Below are positions 26,363 to 35,940 of a stretch of 64,000 nt of DNA, piece after piece. Numbering within the stretch: position 1 is the first letter of the stretch; every line of letters begins with the position of its first letter. A program made the translations under genes and the position numbers. Source of the stretch: an uncultured Pseudovibrio sp. (GTDB taxonomy: Bacteria > Pseudomonadota > Alphaproteobacteria > Rhizobiales > Stappiaceae); contig CANMBS010000005.1 of the NCBI GenBank assembly GCA_947496145.1, forward strand, positions 147,744 to 211,743, given 5' to 3'. The notes beneath the pieces were generated by a model. It saw nothing but the letters and a program-made list of their open reading frames with translations. It was not told the origin of the DNA and made no database searches.

Positions 26363-26892
26363 GGGCCAGTTCTCCCTAGCCTTTATTCTACTCCGAAATT
26401 GAACAGGGCTCATCTATGTTTTCTCGGGGAACAGTTGAGAATTCCTTGAGATCGAATCACAGGCACACCGAAAGGATAATCGATCATTCCTCCTGACCCA
26501 CTTGCACAATTCTACAACCGCAGGCATACAAAATAAGATCAGCTGAAAGCTGAGCACAATCGCCTAATCCAATTGCACTTTAAAATTGCCTGTTTCTATC
26601 GATTCTAAAGTGCATAGAATCTTAAACAGGCAGAAATCTTGCTCATTCCTGTGAAGCTTTATTCATCAAGCAATTGCGGCACAAACAACTAAAATCACCC
26701 AAATGTCTATTAAGACTTTGAAATAATTGAACTAAACAGCTCATTCCGCTAGTCAGGAGAAAAACAACCAAAACTGCAAATGAGCAAAAGCGACAAAACA
26801 GATACTAAGTGTCAACATTCCAAGGTGTTGCTTGATAACGAAAAATATTTCTTATTAAATGCCTGCCGTGTTGTTGTTGGGGGACTACATAC
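26363..26892. other. Long 5' region of mesaconyl-CoA hydratase with a nested hairpin
   Basis: No gene seen. It contains the two-part inverted repeat listed at 26588-26631 and A/T-rich stretches near 26680-26880 that could hold promoters. Confidence 0.4.
26588..26631. repeat. Nested inverted repeat upstream of mesaconyl-CoA hydratase
   Basis: Outer arms GCCTGTTT (26588-26595) and AAACAGGC (26624-26631) enclose inner arms GATTCTA (26601-26607) and TAGAATC (26615-26621) with a 7-base loop. All arms pair perfectly. There is no T-run, so it is more likely an operator pair or a structured RNA than a terminator. Confidence 0.6.
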
Positions 26893-27975
26893 ATGACATT
26901 AACTGCGATAAAGACAAAAACGTCTTGCGGCAATTTTTTTGAAGATTTTCAGGTTGGCCAGATTATAAAACATGGCACACCGAAAACGATAAATGAGGGA
27001 GACACAGCCCTCTATACTGCGCTATATGGCTCAAGATTTGCAGTTCAGTCTGGAACTTCTTATGCAGAGCACATTGGATACCCGAACTACCCATTAGATG
27101 ACTTACTGGTATTTCATGTAGTCTTTGGCAAGACGGTCAGCGACATTTCACTGAATGCAGTCGCTAATCTGGGTTATGCGGATTGTCGTTTCCTTGCACC
27201 AGTTTATGCAGGTGACACACTTTCAGCGACTTCAGAGGTGATCGGTCTTAAAGAAAACTCCAATGGAAAAACCGGCGTTGTTTACGTACGCTCAACTGGC
27301 TACCGCCATATCGAGCCGGGAAAGCCTGAAAAAGTTTTAGAGTACACCCGCTGGGTTATGGTGAAGAAGCGGGATGAAAACGCGCCTGCGCCAGAAACCG
27401 TTCTGCCACAACTGCCAGACGCAATTTCAGAGGACGCGCTTGGACAAGCCGTTCCAGCGCTTACAATAGAGAACTGGGATTGCGATCTCTCCGGGTCACC
27501 ATTCCGCTTTGATGACTACGAAGTGGGTGAAAAGATTGACCATGTTGATGGTATGACAGTCGAGGAAGCTGAGCATCAGCTTGCAACCCGTCTCTACCAG
27601 AACACAGCAAAAGTGCACTTCAACCACCACAGTGAAAAGAACAGCCGTTTTGGCAAGCGCCTGATTTATGGTGGCCACGTCATTTCCCTTGCCCGCGCCC
27701 TCTCCTTTAACGGACTGGGCAATGCCTTCCACATCACAGGCATAAATGCAGGCCGGCATGTCGCTCCGCTGTTTGCAGGAGACACTGTTTATTCATGGTC
27801 TGAGGTACTGGACAAAAAACAAATTGCAGGCAGAAACGACATCGCAGCAATGCGCCTTCGTCTGGTAGCAACAAAAGACCTTACCTGCTCCAGCTTCCCT
27901 TACAAGGATGCTGATGGGAAATACGAGGCAGGGGTTATTCTTGATTTAGATTACTGGGTTGTCATTCCCATTTAA
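26893..27975 (+). CDS. mch: Mesaconyl-CoA hydratase (MaoC family)
   Basis: 360 aa double hot-dog enzyme. It interconverts mesaconyl-CoA and beta-methylmalyl-CoA in the ethylmalonyl-CoA pathway, the glyoxylate-cycle substitute of many alphaproteobacteria. Characteristic blocks: GNFFEDFQVGQIIKHGTPKT, EGDTALYTALYGSRFA, DLLVFHVVFGKTVSDISLNA, LGYADCRFLAPVYAGDT and VIGLKENSNGKTGVVYVRS in the N-half; FNHHSEKNSRFGKRLIYGGH, with the MaoC catalytic His region, in the C-half. Length agrees with the family. It has a long 5' region with a nested inverted repeat and ends at a strong terminator. Other pathway genes are not in the window. Confidence 0.92.
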   Translation: MTLTAIKTKTSCGNFFEDFQVGQIIKHGTPKTINEGDTALYTALYGSRFAVQSGTSYAEHIGYPNYPLDDLLVFHVVFGKTVSDISLNAVANLGYADCRFLAPVYAGDTLSATSEVIGLKENSNGKTGVVYVRSTGYRHIEPGKPEKVLEYTRWVMVKKRDENAPAPETVLPQLPDAISEDALGQAVPALTIENWDCDLSGSPFRFDDYEVGEKIDHVDGMTVEEAEHQLATRLYQNTAKVHFNHHSEKNSRFGKRLIYGGHVISLARALSFNGLGNAFHITGINAGRHVAPLFAGDTVYSWSEVLDKKQIAGRNDIAAMRLRLVATKDLTCSSFPYKDADGKYEAGVILDLDYWVVIPI

Positions 27976-28002
27976 CTGAGTTTGACTTCTCTGGAAATAA
28001 CC

Positions 28003-28030
28003 AGCCCGGCACAAAATCTGCCGGGCTTTT
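28003..28030 (+). terminator. Terminator of mch
   Basis: AGCCCGGCA-caaaatc-TGCCGGGCT is a 9-bp perfect stem followed by TTT, 27 bp after the stop codon. It lies between mch and the convergent chemoreceptor gene. Confidence 0.92.
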
Positions 28031-28060
28031 ATCGATCTCAAAACTGTCAGCTTAAACGGG

Positions 28061-29440
28061 CTACTTCAGCTTCAGCAGTTCATCCAGATAGTACAGCACC
28101 TCAACTGAGGCGGCCTCCATCCGTTTGTAAGCCTCATCAGCAGCCTCATGATTACCGGTTCCAATCAATCGGGCACATTCTTTCCCTTGCTCGTGGACAT
28201 CACGATGAACTGGTTTGAGCTTCTTGAACGCCTGACTCTCACGGATTTCCGGGTCCTCGACCTTGTCATACCACTTACCAAGACGACATTCATGATGGTC
28301 TGAAAGCTCTTTCGCTTGCTTCTTGTGAAGCCCGACAGACATCTCAGCAAGATGCTTCTTCCAGATAATGTGATCCGCTTTCGCCCGGTGCAAAATGAAG
28401 TGAGGAACGCCGCGTTTTTCAAACTCTGAGAATTGCTCTTCAACAATACTCTCAGATTTTGCAACTGTTTCAATAACGTATTCAATACGCTCATTCACAT
28501 CCCGAGCGTGGTCTGCAATAGAGTGGACACCACGATTGATCTCATGAGTTGCCTCTTCCTGCTGTGTCAGTTGACGTGCAATTTCACGCATCTGCGTACT
28601 TGCCATTCCAACATCACGAAGCACTTCAGAAATTAAGTTCTCGGCATTCTGAGAATTATCAATACTCTTGCCAACCAGCGATTGTGCATCACTTACGGCT
28701 GAGTTCACATCATTCACATGTCCCTGCAAAGTCTCGATCCGGGTGCGGATATCATCCGTTGCCTGTTGTGTCTGGCCAGACAGGTCCTTCACCTCGGAAG
28801 CCACAACAGCAAAACCTTTACCCGCCTCGCCCGCGCGCGCAGCTTCAATCGTTGCATTCAGCGCCAGTAAGTTGGTTTGCTTTGCCAACCCTTCAATCGT
28901 GCCAACAAAAGTACCGATCTGAACAGCTGCTGCCGTCAGCTCATTTGCAGCAGCAGTCATGGTTTCAAAGAACTGCCCGATATGCTGGCTGGCATCAGCA
29001 GATTCTCGTGTTGCCGCCTCACCTTGCTGCATCGCTGCATTGGCAGATTCGACCGCATCAGCCGCCCCTTGTGCATTGTTTGCAATCTCAGAAAAAGAGA
29101 CATTCAGCTCTTCAACCCCGGTCGCGATTGTCTGTGCGCCTTCATCCGCTTTACGAATGTGCCAGGTAATCTGCGAAATCGCTGCCATGGACTCGCTGGC
29201 ATGTAGCGAATAGTTTACAGTTTGGCCGAGAGTACGTTCATATTGAGTACAAAGCTTCTGCTTCAGGCTCTCAAATTGCCCGTAAAGGTCAGGCGAAATC
29301 CCTTCCACTTCAGGCAGCGGGCGATCTTCCATCAAAGCCAAAAGTAAAGCATCAATTCCTTCACGGCTGATAAGCTCCACATCTGTTGGTTGTGAAACCT
29401 GAGCCTTCGGTGAGTTATTCAACATACCAGACCAATTCAT
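28061..29440 (-). CDS. Soluble methyl-accepting chemotaxis protein with CZB domain
   Basis: 459 aa with no membrane segment, so a cytoplasmic receptor. The N-terminal region (1-100) has no named sensor domain. The signalling domain spans about 100-340, with the hairpin tip [20 protein letters not shown] and [20 protein letters not shown]. The C-terminal zinc-binding CZB domain begins near 365: [20 protein letters not shown], then [10 protein letters not shown] and [10 protein letters not shown], giving the His/Cys/His/His zinc ligands. This architecture matches TlpD-like receptors that sense zinc status or oxidants such as hypochlorite. The N-terminus probably adds another cue. No che genes are nearby. 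Confidence 0.9.
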   Translation of the reverse strand: MNWSGMLNNSPKAQVSQPTDVELISREGIDALLLALMEDRPLPEVEGISPDLYGQFESLKQKLCTQYERTLGQTVNYSLHASESMAAISQITWHIRKADEGAQTIATGVEELNVSFSEIANNAQGAADAVESANAAMQQGEAATRESADASQHIGQFFETMTAAANELTAAAVQIGTFVGTIEGLAKQTNLLALNATIEAARAGEAGKGFAVVASEVKDLSGQTQQATDDIRTRIETLQGHVNDVNSAVSDAQSLVGKSIDNSQNAENLISEVLRDVGMASTQMREIARQLTQQEEATHEINRGVHSIADHARDVNERIEYVIETVAKSESIVEEQFSEFEKRGVPHFILHRAKADHIIWKKHLAEMSVGLHKKQAKELSDHHECRLGKWYDKVEDPEIRESQAFKKLKPVHRDVHEQGKECARLIGTGNHEAADEAYKRMEAASVEVLYYLDELLKLK

Positions 29441-29724
29441 CTCGGACTACCTTCTTAACTGCGCTTAAAACGCAGTTGCCCCATGAGATGCTGCAGTTTT
29501 ACCACCCAGTCCGCACTATGCATGAACAAGGTAAATACAGCACCTTTGTCTGCAAGAACCACAGCTCTTCCGGAACGATCACCCCAATCGCATGCAATTT
29601 GCATGTACCCGGAAAAACTATGCTTAACGCATATGAAAAATATCCCCTGCAATAGTTAACAATACTATAAATCCAATATTTGTCTGAAACTTCAGTTAGC
29701 TCAAGAAAGTCCTTACAAAACAAA
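29441..29724. other. Upstream region of the chemoreceptor gene
   Basis: No supported gene. It presumably carries the chemoreceptor promoter. Small open frames on both strands lack features. Confidence 0.3.
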
Positions 29725-29725
29725 A

Positions 29726-29750
29726 GCCCCGGTCTTTCTCAGACCGGGGC
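29726..29750 (-). terminator. Terminator of the U32 gene
   Basis: GCCCCGGTCT-ttctc-AGACCGGGGC is a 10-bp perfect stem. On the minus strand it is followed by TTTTG. It lies 28 bp beyond the U32 stop codon. Confidence 0.88.
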
Positions 29751-29777
29751 ACACAATATACAAATTAGACTAAGTTA

Positions 29778-31424
29778 TTAGCTCACTTCGTGCTTCAATG
29801 CGTTGCGGGCGAGCATTTCACCCTGCTTCTTGGTCTTCAGGATTTCGCGAGCCTTCTCAAACTTCGGGTCTTCCCAGAAGATCATGCAGCCATTGCAGCC
29901 ACGACCACAGCATCCTTCCAGACCAAGACGCGGAGACTTTGGCTTACGGTCCTGACTGCCCTCGGCAATCGCATCGATCAGTCGGTCACGCTGACTTTCA
30001 TACTTGTTTTGCTGCGCGTCAGTAGCTTCGCCACGTGCTTCAATACGCTCAGAAGTCCGGTCCAGTTTCAAACGACTCCACTGCTCAGGTGTAAGCGGCT
30101 TTTCCTTACGCACCACAGTATTGACCGGGAAGCGGTCTTTAAACGTCGCCGCGTCTTCTTTATCGAACAGAGAAAATGGAATGCGCACAACCGGCTGCTT
30201 ACCAGCATGCACTTCCTGTGTCATTTCACCGGACTTCGCATCTTCAAAATCATAGATACGCAGAAGTATGCTTTCATCAGACAGCGGTTGCAGGAACTCC
30301 AGAACCTCACCGGCAACAATCTTGTTCTTCACCTTCATGTAGAAAGCTTCGTCCGTCACATCTTCGATGATACCCGCAAACTCCCATTCACCGATGGAAT
30401 GCGTGTCTTCGTAGTTGTGAGCGTAATTGTTCAGACGACCTTCGTGGAACGCAGTGGTGTAGCCACGGTTGGCAACGCTGTACATCTCATCCATGTACTT
30501 CTGCGGGTTCCAGTTGTCTGGATCGCGGTAGTAATCATCAATCGCCATACGGTAAGCACGCGCAACAACAGCCACGTAATACATGGACTTGTTACGGCCT
30601 TCGATCTTCAGAGAATCCACCCCAATACGCAGGAAATCGTTGAGCTTAGGCATCAGGCAAAGGTCTTTAGAGTTCAGAATGTAAGACCCGCGCCCATCTT
30701 CTAAAATTGGCATCAGCTCACCCGGACGGCAGCCTTCTTCAAGCAGAAACTCGAACATGCCAATATTGTCTTCGTTCAGCTCAAGCTCATTGATAGTGCC
30801 GTCTTTCATGCGCATGCGCACTTTGTAGTTCCAACGACAGGAATTCGCGCAGTTCCCCTGGTTCGCACCACGCTCTGCCATGAAGTTGGATAGCAGGCAA
30901 CGACCAGAATAGGTCATGCACATAGCCCCATGAACAAATGCTTCCAGGCGGATATCCGGGCACTTCTCCCGAATTTCAGAGAGCTCGGGAAAGGAAACCT
31001 CACGTGCCAGAACCACCAGATCAGCACCTTGCTCTTTCCAGAAGTCTACGGAAAGCCATGAACACACGTTCGCCTGCGTTGAGATGTGCAGCGGCACGTT
31101 TGGCAGCTCTTTACGCATAAACTGGAACACACCCGGATCAGCAATAATCAGACCATCTGGATTAATGTCACGAATGGTCTCCGCATATTCCTTCAGCTTG
31201 GGAACATCTTTATTATGCGAAAACAGGTTCAGCGTCAGATAAACACGCTTGCCGTGCTTATGTGCAAATTCAATACCTTCAACGACCTGCTCAAGCGTAA
31301 ACTCTGCCTTCGTGCGCAGGGACATATCTGGCGTACCAAGGTAGATTGCATCTGCTCCGTAAAGAACGGCAATCTTAAGCTTCTGCAAGTTGCCCGCAGG
31401 CATCAGGAGTTCTGAGGTTCTCAT
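29778..31424 (-). CDS. Peptidase U32-family protein, long form with extra Cys motif
   Basis: 548 aa. U32 proteins such as RlhA, TrhP and UbiU/V act in RNA hydroxylation or ubiquinone hydroxylation, and some bind an Fe-S cluster. The N-terminal block is ELLMPAGNLQKLKIAVLYGA, and STQANVCSWLSVDFW lies near 118. The signature EAFVHGAMCMTYSGRCLLSN is followed by GNCANSCRWNY, giving four candidate cluster cysteines. The C-terminal region ends in GLEGCCGRGCNGCMIFWEDP, a second Cys-rich motif near residue 510 beyond the usual 450-residue core. It is closest in layout to RNA-hydroxylating U32 proteins, but the exact role is open. Monocistronic. Confidence 0.85.
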   Translation of the reverse strand: MRTSELLMPAGNLQKLKIAVLYGADAIYLGTPDMSLRTKAEFTLEQVVEGIEFAHKHGKRVYLTLNLFSHNKDVPKLKEYAETIRDINPDGLIIADPGVFQFMRKELPNVPLHISTQANVCSWLSVDFWKEQGADLVVLAREVSFPELSEIREKCPDIRLEAFVHGAMCMTYSGRCLLSNFMAERGANQGNCANSCRWNYKVRMRMKDGTINELELNEDNIGMFEFLLEEGCRPGELMPILEDGRGSYILNSKDLCLMPKLNDFLRIGVDSLKIEGRNKSMYYVAVVARAYRMAIDDYYRDPDNWNPQKYMDEMYSVANRGYTTAFHEGRLNNYAHNYEDTHSIGEWEFAGIIEDVTDEAFYMKVKNKIVAGEVLEFLQPLSDESILLRIYDFEDAKSGEMTQEVHAGKQPVVRIPFSLFDKEDAATFKDRFPVNTVVRKEKPLTPEQWSRLKLDRTSERIEARGEATDAQQNKYESQRDRLIDAIAEGSQDRKPKSPRLGLEGCCGRGCNGCMIFWEDPKFEKAREILKTKKQGEMLARNALKHEVS

Positions 31425-31663
31425 AGCTTCAACCGGATTTTTCTTTTTGCTGCCCTACACGGGCGCAGTTGTGGCAGCGCCTCAACCTCACATCATGCAA
31501 ACGATAAGGGAAGCGCAATGACTTTAGACACGCTTCTAGGCGATTTCGCTGCAATTGAACAGTAGTTTTTTAACTCTCTGATCCGCACCACGGCAGATAT
31601 TGCAATAACAGGAAAAACGAGTAGCATGACATTTGTTCACTTTTTGTTCGAAATTGAGGTTTC

Positions 31664-32518
31664 ATGTCTTTTTCCATCACCCAGCAGCGTAGGTCCACAT
31701 TCAAAGCTCTCCATTTTAAAAAAGAAGCTTTCATAATGCCTAACCCCTTTGACGCAGGCACAACACGAATTCTGGAGCATTCTGGTTTTAAAGCAATCGC
31801 CACCACAAGTGCCGGACTAGCTTTTACCAAAGGCTATCAGGATGAAATCGGAGCACTCAGTCTTGACACATCGCTCGCTCATGCTCAGGAAATTGTCGCC
31901 GCCACAACACTTCCTGTAAATGGTGACCTTGAAAACGGCTATGGCGACACACCGGAAGACGTTGCAGAAACAATAAAAGGCGCAATAGAAGTCGGTCTGG
32001 CAGGCTGCTCAATTGAAGACTTCTCTTCAACATATGCAGCAAGGTACTATCCGTTGGATTTAGCCATTGAGCGGATTAGGACTGCCCATGATGCACGGGC
32101 AAACACACCGGACTTTGTCCTCACAGCAAGAGCAGAAGCTCCGATCAAAAGCGAAGAAGATCTGCACAACACTATCTTTCGCCTGAACGCCTTCGCAGAT
32201 GCGGGAGCTGATGTTGTCTTCGCCCCGGAGCTGAGCAAATCAGAATGGCTGAAAATAGCACTTCCGCAGCTTAAAGCCCCCCTTAATGTCGTTGCAACGA
32301 TGCCGAACACCTCAATTTCATATCAGGAACTCGAGAACCTTGGCGTAACTCGTATCTCTATCGGCTCAGCTCTAGCTCGCCTCGCCTATGGCGCATTCCT
32401 TGACGCAGCAACAGCATTAAGCACTTCAGCAGATTTCTCCTGCTTCAAACAGGCACCTAACTTTGAAGAAATACACAAACTCATGCGCACCTTAAAAGCA
32501 GATGAGCCCGCCATTTAA
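31664..32518 (+). CDS. Isocitrate lyase/PEP mutase-family protein
   Basis: 284 aa alpha/beta-barrel of the ICL/PEPM superfamily. Visible: FIMPNPFDAGTTRILEHSGF, ATTSAGLAFTKGY, LPVNGDLENGYGD (Mg-binding acidic residues), AGCSIEDFSS, FVLTARAEA and FAPELS. It lacks the KKCGH motif of true isocitrate lyase, so a carbon-phosphorus or 2-methylisocitrate-lyase-like reaction is possible; the substrate is unknown. ATG 31664 has GAGG 5 bp upstream. Convergent with a LysR gene that may control it. Confidence 0.85.
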   Translation: MSFSITQQRRSTFKALHFKKEAFIMPNPFDAGTTRILEHSGFKAIATTSAGLAFTKGYQDEIGALSLDTSLAHAQEIVAATTLPVNGDLENGYGDTPEDVAETIKGAIEVGLAGCSIEDFSSTYAARYYPLDLAIERIRTAHDARANTPDFVLTARAEAPIKSEEDLHNTIFRLNAFADAGADVVFAPELSKSEWLKIALPQLKAPLNVVATMPNTSISYQELENLGVTRISIGSALARLAYGAFLDAATALSTSADFSCFKQAPNFEEIHKLMRTLKADEPAI

Positions 32519-32539
32519 ATTGCCATCCGCAAAAAACAA

Positions 32540-32567
32540 ATTGGGCAGGAACCAAAGCTCCCGCCCA
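32540..32567. terminator. Hairpin between PEP-mutase-like and LysR genes
   Basis: TTGGGC-a-GGA ... TCC-c-GCCCAA forms an interrupted 9-bp stem between the convergent genes, with no long T-run. Confidence 0.45.
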
Positions 32568-32629
32568 ACCCAAAATCTATGATTTCCCCAGGTCACGAGC
32601 TTGCCTACCAGCAAGCACTCAAACCTGAG

Positions 32630-33556
32630 TTAATCAGCCATTTCTGGTTCAAGAATATCATCATCGACAAAGTCATAACGCAGTTGGCTTTCAAGCCAGT
32701 CACGGAAGCAATGGATTTTCGGTTCAGCGCCGCGTTTCTCACGCCACATCAACCGATGCTCACGTCCATCCAGCTGATACTCAGGGAATATTGGAACAAG
32801 ACGCCCAGCCTTTTCAGCTTCGGCGCTCAAAAGGTTCGACTCAAGTACAATCCCAAAGCCTTTCTCAGCAGCATCCAGCGCAAGAGCAGCATTTTCAAAC
32901 ACCATCATGTCGTTAACAATAGCATTTGAAACACCAGCCTCAGAAAGCCAGTTCTCCCAGGAAACAGTAGCCCCTTCACTGCGTATAATTGGCAGTTTCA
33001 GCAGCTCCTGAGGTTTCTTAGGATACCCCAGCTTATCCAGCAGTTCCGGAGCGATAAGCGGGCGAAACTTCTCGCGACCGAGAGCAATCTCGTCAAACTC
33101 CTCCGGACTCTCAACCTGACGGCTGAACACAAGGTCATAAAGACCACCGTCAATGCTGTCTTCCGCACGACCACTGGAAACAGTAACTGTAATTTCAGGG
33201 TTCTGCGAAGAGAAAGAACGGAGACGACGCAACAGCCACTTGCTGGCAAAGCTGGAAGAACAATTGATACTTAAAGTATCTCTGTTCCCAACCGCCTCAA
33301 TGGTACGGGTTGCAGTTGAAATGCGATCGAACGCCTCAGAAATCTCCGAGGCATATCTGTAAGCGGCAGCAGTTGGAAAAACTGCGCGGGACCGACGCTC
33401 AAAAAGCTCCAGCCCCAGATGATCTTCAAGGGCCTTCAATCGATGACTGACAGCACTCGCGGTAATTGCAAGCTTCTGCGCTGCGGAAACCAAACTCCCG
33501 GTTTCCATAACAGCACGAAACGCGACCAAAGCATTCAAAGGGGGCAAACGATTCAT
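32630..33556 (-). CDS. LysR-family transcriptional regulator (GcvA-like)
   Basis: 308 aa from ATG 33556 (MNRLPPLNALVAFRAVMETG); the open frame continues to 33631 without support. The N-terminal winged helix has LVSAAQKLAITASAVSHRLK and LEDHLGLELFERRSRAV. The effector domain starts near 90 with NRDTLSINCSSSFASKWLLRR, the pattern of the GcvA-like LysR subgroup. It ends convergently with the PEP-mutase-like gene, which is a candidate target but is not divergent from it, so the link is weak. Confidence 0.88.
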   Translation of the reverse strand: MNRLPPLNALVAFRAVMETGSLVSAAQKLAITASAVSHRLKALEDHLGLELFERRSRAVFPTAAAYRYASEISEAFDRISTATRTIEAVGNRDTLSINCSSSFASKWLLRRLRSFSSQNPEITVTVSSGRAEDSIDGGLYDLVFSRQVESPEEFDEIALGREKFRPLIAPELLDKLGYPKKPQELLKLPIIRSEGATVSWENWLSEAGVSNAIVNDMMVFENAALALDAAEKGFGIVLESNLLSAEAEKAGRLVPIFPEYQLDGREHRLMWREKRGAEPKIHCFRDWLESQLRYDFVDDDILEPEMAD

Positions 33557-33897
33557 GAAATGCCTTATTTTGATAGAGTGAGAGATACAACGAATATTCC
33601 GAATAATGATGTAGACGTAACACAGGGTCACTCAAATTTGAACACTTTTTTATTAGTCATATGACGCATCACTCATGTAAAACTATCGATTTCCACAATA
33701 GACATAGGATTAATAAATGATCTCAATTATTGATAATCCTGATTTTATTTATATCTATACTAAACAAATTATCGATTCTTAAAAATACATATTAAGCATA
33801 CTCGATCCCATCAATTTTACCTTAGGACATTTTTTAAAAATCGTATTTTACATACCGAGGCTAAAGATCAAAAAAACTAACTATTCAACTGAAGCTT
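33557..33897. other. A/T-rich intergenic stretch
   Basis: About 340 bp without a gene. Bases 33690-33890 are markedly A/T-rich compared with the surroundings. It holds the LysR promoter region. No terminator of the citrate-synthase-like gene was recognised. Confidence 0.35.
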
Positions 33898-35085
33898 CTA
33901 CGAGGTTGGACGAATACCAGTATACGCCGCTCTGGGGCGGATTTGTTCTTGCATTTGGTATTGTTCTAATGCTTGAGCGACCCAACCGCTAATTCTTGAA
34001 ATACAAAACAAAATTCCCGCAGAATTTTTTGGCAAATCCAGAATTTGCACCAAAAGAGCTAGTGGAAAGTCCACATTCATATGCTTCCCAAACAGCTCAT
34101 TTGCCCTTTCCAGCAAGAAAGGAATCAATTCAATGAGCGGGTGTTCAAGCCCGGTTTGCCTGAGCATAGTCAACAGAAACGTTCCTCTTGGGTCAGGCCC
34201 GCCATATACAGTATGTCCAAAACCCGGGAGCTGCTCACCATTCATGCATCGTTCCTGCAAAACTGCTTCGATATCCTGAGATTCATGAATATACTTCAGC
34301 CAACTCAACACACGCTCCGCATTGGTTCCATGCCGGGGTCCCATAAAGGCACCTAACCCAGAGATCAGAACCGCATGCAAAGGTGCGCGGGTTGAGGCAG
34401 CACACCTTACCGCATAGGCACTTGTGTTAAGTTCGTGGTCAGCACATAAAACCAGCGTCGCTCGAATAAGGTCGATAGCTCTTTCATCATGCACCTCCCA
34501 GGCCTCTGCAATCTGTCGATGCAAAGGCACAGCACTGGGAGGCTGCATGAGCAAAGCACTCGCAGCAAGGCGCAGCAGGCCCGCCCCCTTCTTCTTTAAA
34601 AGTTCCGGAGAAAGCGAATAGGCAGCATTGTCCTGCTCGGGCCATGTGCACAGAGCAATAATTGCACGCTCAACAGGTCGCAAACTATCAGGAACCATCG
34701 GAGCAGCATCTGGCGCAGGTTGCGCGAAAGGATCACTCTCGCACTCCCACAGCAGCGTAGAAACACTCTCCAGCGTACCAGCCTTTGCCAGCTCAAGCGC
34801 AGATTGCCCTCTGTAGTAGTGCCCCTCATCTGTAAGGTGGGTCAGTTTGGTCTCCAGAACACCCTTCGCCGCAGAACTTCGGCTCTGCCCGTCTCCTTCA
34901 GTATCTCCTTCCCCAGCTCGCCGGCCTCTTAAGAAGCGGATGTCAGAAGCATCATAAAGCCGTGTACGTCCCGGCCCCTGAACTGAACGCACCAGCCCCC
35001 GGCTTACATAAGCATAGAGCGTAGCCGGACGAACACCCAGCTCGTTAGCCGCTTCTTTTGCAGAAAGATAAATAACATCGGACAT
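33898..35085 (-). CDS. Citrate synthase-family protein with N-terminal helix-turn-helix
   Basis: 395 aa. Residues 1-55 form a MerR/excisionase-type DNA-binding domain (YLSAKEAANELGVRPATLYA, YVSRGLVRS, TRLYDASDIRFLR). Residues about 75-385 are a citrate synthase domain: LCADHELNTSAYAVRCAAST, GAFMGPRHGTNAE, LPGFGHTVYGGPDPRG and NVDFPLALL, retaining the catalytic His, His and Asp positions. Such fusions are known in proteobacterial genomes but, to my knowledge, poorly characterised. They could be a 2-methylcitrate/citrate synthase paralogue that senses acyl-CoA or oxaloacetate and binds DNA. The catalytic residues being present argues against a pure regulator. Confidence 0.87.
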   Translation of the reverse strand: MSDVIYLSAKEAANELGVRPATLYAYVSRGLVRSVQGPGRTRLYDASDIRFLRGRRAGEGDTEGDGQSRSSAAKGVLETKLTHLTDEGHYYRGQSALELAKAGTLESVSTLLWECESDPFAQPAPDAAPMVPDSLRPVERAIIALCTWPEQDNAAYSLSPELLKKKGAGLLRLAASALLMQPPSAVPLHRQIAEAWEVHDERAIDLIRATLVLCADHELNTSAYAVRCAASTRAPLHAVLISGLGAFMGPRHGTNAERVLSWLKYIHESQDIEAVLQERCMNGEQLPGFGHTVYGGPDPRGTFLLTMLRQTGLEHPLIELIPFLLERANELFGKHMNVDFPLALLVQILDLPKNSAGILFCISRISGWVAQALEQYQMQEQIRPRAAYTGIRPTS

Positions 35086-35323
35086 GGTGCACCTGCTTTA
35101 CAATCAATATTGATCATACAAATACAGAAGGAGAAGTTGCAAGCAGCCAGACAACACAGCCAGAACAGCAGGATTTCTTAGAGAGAATTGATATGTAGTT
35201 GCATTTTCTATAGTTTGCCGCCTATAGATGCATAATTCATATGTTCTGCCTATTAGTCGACTTCCATCCCGTGCTCTTCGTTTTTAATCCAGAGCACCAC
35301 TACCATTTCAAAAGACCTGATAA
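35086..35323. other. Divergent promoter region
   Basis: 238 bp between the citrate synthase-like gene and the gene at 35324. It is A/T-rich near 35190-35250. No motif was recognised. Confidence 0.3.
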
Positions 35324-35917
35324 ATGCCAGAAATCCTGAAATCAGAAGATCCCCAGTTCTACGCAAAACTCTTATCTACCGTATTAGAGGACTATGATAA
35401 CGAGGCACAAATTGAGAAATTCATGTGCAAGTCCTGGGAGATACACTACGATTTGTTTAACCCGGAAAACTTTGAAGATCCTGAAGATCAGGAGTGGTCT
35501 CAATATAATCCAGATCACTTTGAGGAACTTAAGGTCCCCCATCCCAAAGCTGCAACTTTGAATGTGTACGGCCATGAACGGCAAAAACACTACGATTTCA
35601 CGACACTTCAGGACCTGATCAAAAATCCCGCATCATTCGAAGAACGAATTCTGAACTTCTTTGTTCATCACACCTTTGGCGATGGCGGAGCATATGCAGA
35701 AGGAAAGCACTTCAGATATGCGCAAACCACAATCGAAGACTATTATAAAACAAGCTTTACTCAGAAAGAGTTCATGCTTCGTTTGCTGCGCCTTGAAACC
35801 ATAATCTTACCAAGTGCGGAAGATGGTTTGAAACTCGAATTTATGTGCGCATGGGATATGGAGCACGGTGTTGTGCTGGAGTTTAAAGAGGGAAACATAG
35901 TTAAAAGTGAGATTTAA
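35324..35917 (+). CDS. Protein of unknown function, DUF6985-like C-terminus
   Basis: 197 aa, acidic, soluble, no signal peptide. The C-terminal AWDMEHGVVLEFKEGNIVKSE resembles the ending of DUF6985/DUF2262-type proteins, several of which are found as immunity-like proteins beside toxins. No toxin gene is visible here. The middle has a Phe/His-rich segment (NFFVHHTFGDGGAY). ATG 35324 lacks a strong Shine-Dalgarno. Function not assigned. Confidence 0.5.
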   Translation: MPEILKSEDPQFYAKLLSTVLEDYDNEAQIEKFMCKSWEIHYDLFNPENFEDPEDQEWSQYNPDHFEELKVPHPKAATLNVYGHERQKHYDFTTLQDLIKNPASFEERILNFFVHHTFGDGGAYAEGKHFRYAQTTIEDYYKTSFTQKEFMLRLLRLETIILPSAEDGLKLEFMCAWDMEHGVVLEFKEGNIVKSEI

Positions 35918-35940
35918 GGCATTTCTCATGCTGTATACCA

